From a virus, in the IMG/VR virus record IMGVR_UViG_3300046499_000246, positions 1 to 21,323 of that record: a stretch of DNA of 21,323 nt. The stretch is one strand, 5' to 3'. A program made the translations under genes and the position numbers. The notes beneath the pieces were generated by a model. The model saw only the letters and a program-made list of their open reading frames with translations. It did no database searches and was not told the DNA's origin. Below, piece by piece: positions 20,033-21,323 of this stretch; position 1 is the first letter of the stretch; every line of letters starts with the position of its first letter.

Positions 20033-20395
20033 ATGAGCAAGTTCGCTTCGCAACGCGACAAGGTGCTGTGGCACCTGTGGCAGCGGGGTTTCGCGACCCG
20101 CGAGGGCGGCGAGATCGGTTCGCGATCGGGCGGTTTCGCCACGGTCCACATCTCCACCCCAACCGAGGTGGCGAAAGCGGAGGCGACCTGCGGGGAGCTG
20201 CTGGCGCGGGTGCAGTTGCCGGTCGAGAAGATCGTCGGCCACTTCGTTGTCAGCGAGGACCACTACGGCCGCTGCCACGTCTACGACTTCGAGCGTGGCT
20301 ACCAGGCCGACGACGAGTTCGACGACCGGCAGCGTACCCACCGGCTGCGTACCAACCCGGGCTACCGCCTGCGGGAGTTCCCGACCGCCGCCTAA
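20033..20395 (+). CDS. Hypothetical phage protein, 120 aa
   Basis: The start ATG at 20033 has GAGGGAGC upstream and lacks the GGAAAGTGAG motif, the only uncoupled gene here to do so. The 97-nt gap before it includes a GTGCT/AGCAC imperfect hairpin. The protein starts with basic residues (MSKFASQRDKVLWHLWQRGF), then GGFATVHISTPTEVAKAEATC, which looks alpha/beta, then a beta-rich VEKIVGHFVVSEDHYGRCHVY and an acidic, Arg-rich tail. I do not recognise the family. Confidence 0.7.
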   Translation: MSKFASQRDKVLWHLWQRGFATREGGEIGSRSGGFATVHISTPTEVAKAEATCGELLARVQLPVEKIVGHFVVSEDHYGRCHVYDFERGYQADDEFDDRQRTHRLRTNPGYRLREFPTAA

Positions 20396-20424
20396 CAACC
20401 AACCAACGGAAAGTGAGAGAAGAG
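20396..20424 (+). promoter_or_regulatory. Short leader with GGAAAGTGAG, no hairpin
   Basis: Only 29 nt separate the genes, with repeated AACCAACC and GGAAAGTGAG (20408-20417), 7 nt before ATG 20425. The motif is therefore kept even where the hairpin is missing. Confidence 0.7.
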
Positions 20425-20634
20425 ATGAAGAGGCCAGCAAGTCGGCAGCACGAGATCGGGTCGCTGCATCGGCGACTCCGTCAGGTCGTGCGCCAGGCCG
20501 AATACCGGAAGGTCAGTGGGCTGAAGCCGACCGAGGCGCAGCTCGCCGAGATCACCAGGTTGAAGGCTGGCATCAAGCAGCAGGAAGAAGTCCAGGCGCA
20601 GATTGAGCTGCAGCAGTTCGAGGAGGCGGCATGA
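20425..20634 (+). CDS. Hypothetical basic helical protein, 69 aa
   Basis: Almost entirely helical and charged: HEIGSLHRRLRQVVRQAEYR, then a short link (KVSGLKPTEAQ) and a second helix LAEITRLKAGIKQQEEVQAQ. A helical-hairpin or coiled-coil protein, perhaps a DNA- or RNA-binding adaptor. Start is set by the motif 7 nt upstream. The stop overlaps the next start by 4 nt (ATGA). Confidence 0.7.
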   Translation: MKRPASRQHEIGSLHRRLRQVVRQAEYRKVSGLKPTEAQLAEITRLKAGIKQQEEVQAQIELQQFEEAA

Positions 20635-20936
20635 ACCGCAACCGCCCGATGCGCCGGGATCGGCCCGAGCGGCTGCCGATCGGTGTGGAGGTCGTCGTCG
20701 CGCACATGGGCGGCGACCCGCTGCTGCGGGACTCGCTGCTGGCGGGGATGTTCCCGTTCGAGCGGATGAACCTGGCTGAGACTCTGGCCGGGTTGTCCCG
20801 CACGCTGACGCAGTACTGCGCCGGATGCGGAGCCCCGATGGAAGAGGACGAAGGCATCCTCACGATCAGCTCCGACCACATGCAGGTGCGCCGGCACGAG
20901 CAGTGCAAGGTCGGCTGGGGTCAGGTGGCGGCATGA
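20631..20936 (+). CDS. Hypothetical zinc-finger-like protein, 101 aa
   Basis: Basic N-terminus (MNRNRPMRRDRPERL), then a hydrophobic segment IGVEVVVAHMGGDPLLRDSL, then YCAGCGAPMEEDEGILTIS and VRRHEQCKVGW, giving C-x-x-C...H-x-x-C as probable metal ligands. A small zinc-binding protein of the kind that binds nucleic acid or the host RNA polymerase; no family recognised. It overlaps its neighbours by 4 nt on both sides, so three genes are coupled. Confidence 0.7.
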   Translation: MNRNRPMRRDRPERLPIGVEVVVAHMGGDPLLRDSLLAGMFPFERMNLAETLAGLSRTLTQYCAGCGAPMEEDEGILTISSDHMQVRRHEQCKVGWGQVAA

Positions 20937-21323
20937 CGTGGAAGCGGGTCCTGGCCATCGCTGGCCTTGTGGCCGTGGCGGTCATGGCCGGTGCCGTGTC
21001 CTACACGCACCAGTACGAATTGGCCGCACACACTGGCCAGTCCGAGCTGTTGGCCAGAGGCTACCCGGCCACGATCGATGGCCTGATTGCCGCCTGCGGC
21101 GGGATGGTGGCCATGGACCGGGCTGCCGGTTGGCAGCCTCGCTTGTGGGCGGTGACCGGGTTCTGGCTCGGGTTTGCCGCGTCCGCTGCCGCGAACTGGC
21201 TGGCCACACCGGGGGGCGTTATCGCCCACCTCGTGTCCGCTTTCCCGGCTATCGCCTTCCTCTGGTCGTTTGAGGCATTGACCGGGCGTCCGACGAAACG
21301 GCTGAAGGCCCTTCCGCAGGTCG
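20933..21323 (+). CDS. DUF2637-type membrane protein, C-terminus beyond the window
   Basis: The ATG at 20933 overlaps the previous stop (ATGA), and the frame stays open to the window end (130 codons). Four hydrophobic segments are visible: VLAIAGLVAVAVMAGAVSY, then IDGLIAACGGMVAMD, then LWAVTGFWLGFAASAAANWL, then VIAHLVSAFPAIAFLWSFEAL. The features SYTHQYELA, YPATIDGL, SAAANW and FPAIAF match DUF2637, a family I know from Streptomyces plasmids (Spd proteins of the spread locus) and actinophages. Its function in phages is not established. The match is from memory of the family, not a search. Confidence 0.8.
   Translation, partial: MTWKRVLAIAGLVAVAVMAGAVSYTHQYELAAHTGQSELLARGYPATIDGLIAACGGMVAMDRAAGWQPRLWAVTGFWLGFAASAAANWLATPGGVIAHLVSAFPAIAFLWSFEALTGRPTKRLKALPQV

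Overview
This window looks like about 21 kb of a high-GC tailed bacteriophage, or a prophage, of an actinobacterium. The evidence is a left arm coding for terminase, portal and structural proteins, a tRNA array, a right arm of small tightly packed phage genes including DUF2786 and DUF2637 types, and two sites that fit the actinobacterial DtxR/IdeR/DmdR iron box. DUF2637 makes Streptomyces or a relative plausible, but the exact host is inference. No integrase, major capsid, tail tube or DNA polymerase gene is visible.

Left arm (1-12239, minus strand, read right to left): a small unknown gene, a large terminase (TerL) with an N-terminal helix-turn-helix, a portal with a collagen-like tail, a 520-bp structured intergenic region, a Pro/Gly-rich 154-aa protein, a giant 1689-aa protein, a 256-aa protein, an NlpC/P60 peptidoglycan hydrolase, and the first 54 codons of another Pro-rich protein. 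Most neighbours overlap by 4 nt or lie within 2 nt, so this is a late virion operon. The terminase packages DNA through the portal. The giant protein and the hydrolase are probably carried in the particle and act during entry.

Centre-left (12257-13559, minus): a strong terminator, then a compact array of tRNAs and tRNA-like genes. tRNA-Phe is canonical and tRNA-Trp nearly so. The others have good acceptor and T arms but odd or broken anticodon or D regions. A nine-codon ORF with a near-perfect Shine-Dalgarno and a 129-aa unknown protein complete the segment.

Centre (13560-15274): about 1.7 kb without convincing protein genes but full of structure: seven GC-rich hairpins, opposing G-runs, long palindromes, two iron boxes, a duplicated stem-loop with a sigma70-like promoter, and three 14-bp tandem repeats. 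It separates the leftward late genes from the rightward genes and is the likely regulatory and/or replication region.

Right arm (15275-end, plus): 12 or so small genes. Almost every one that is not translationally coupled to its predecessor has the motif GGAAAGTGAG 6-9 nt before its start, and most of these have stem-loops just upstream. This resembles in principle, not in sequence, the start-associated sequences (SAS/ESAS) of cluster K mycobacteriophages. The motif plus hairpin system, the iron boxes and the aberrant tRNA array are the most novel features.
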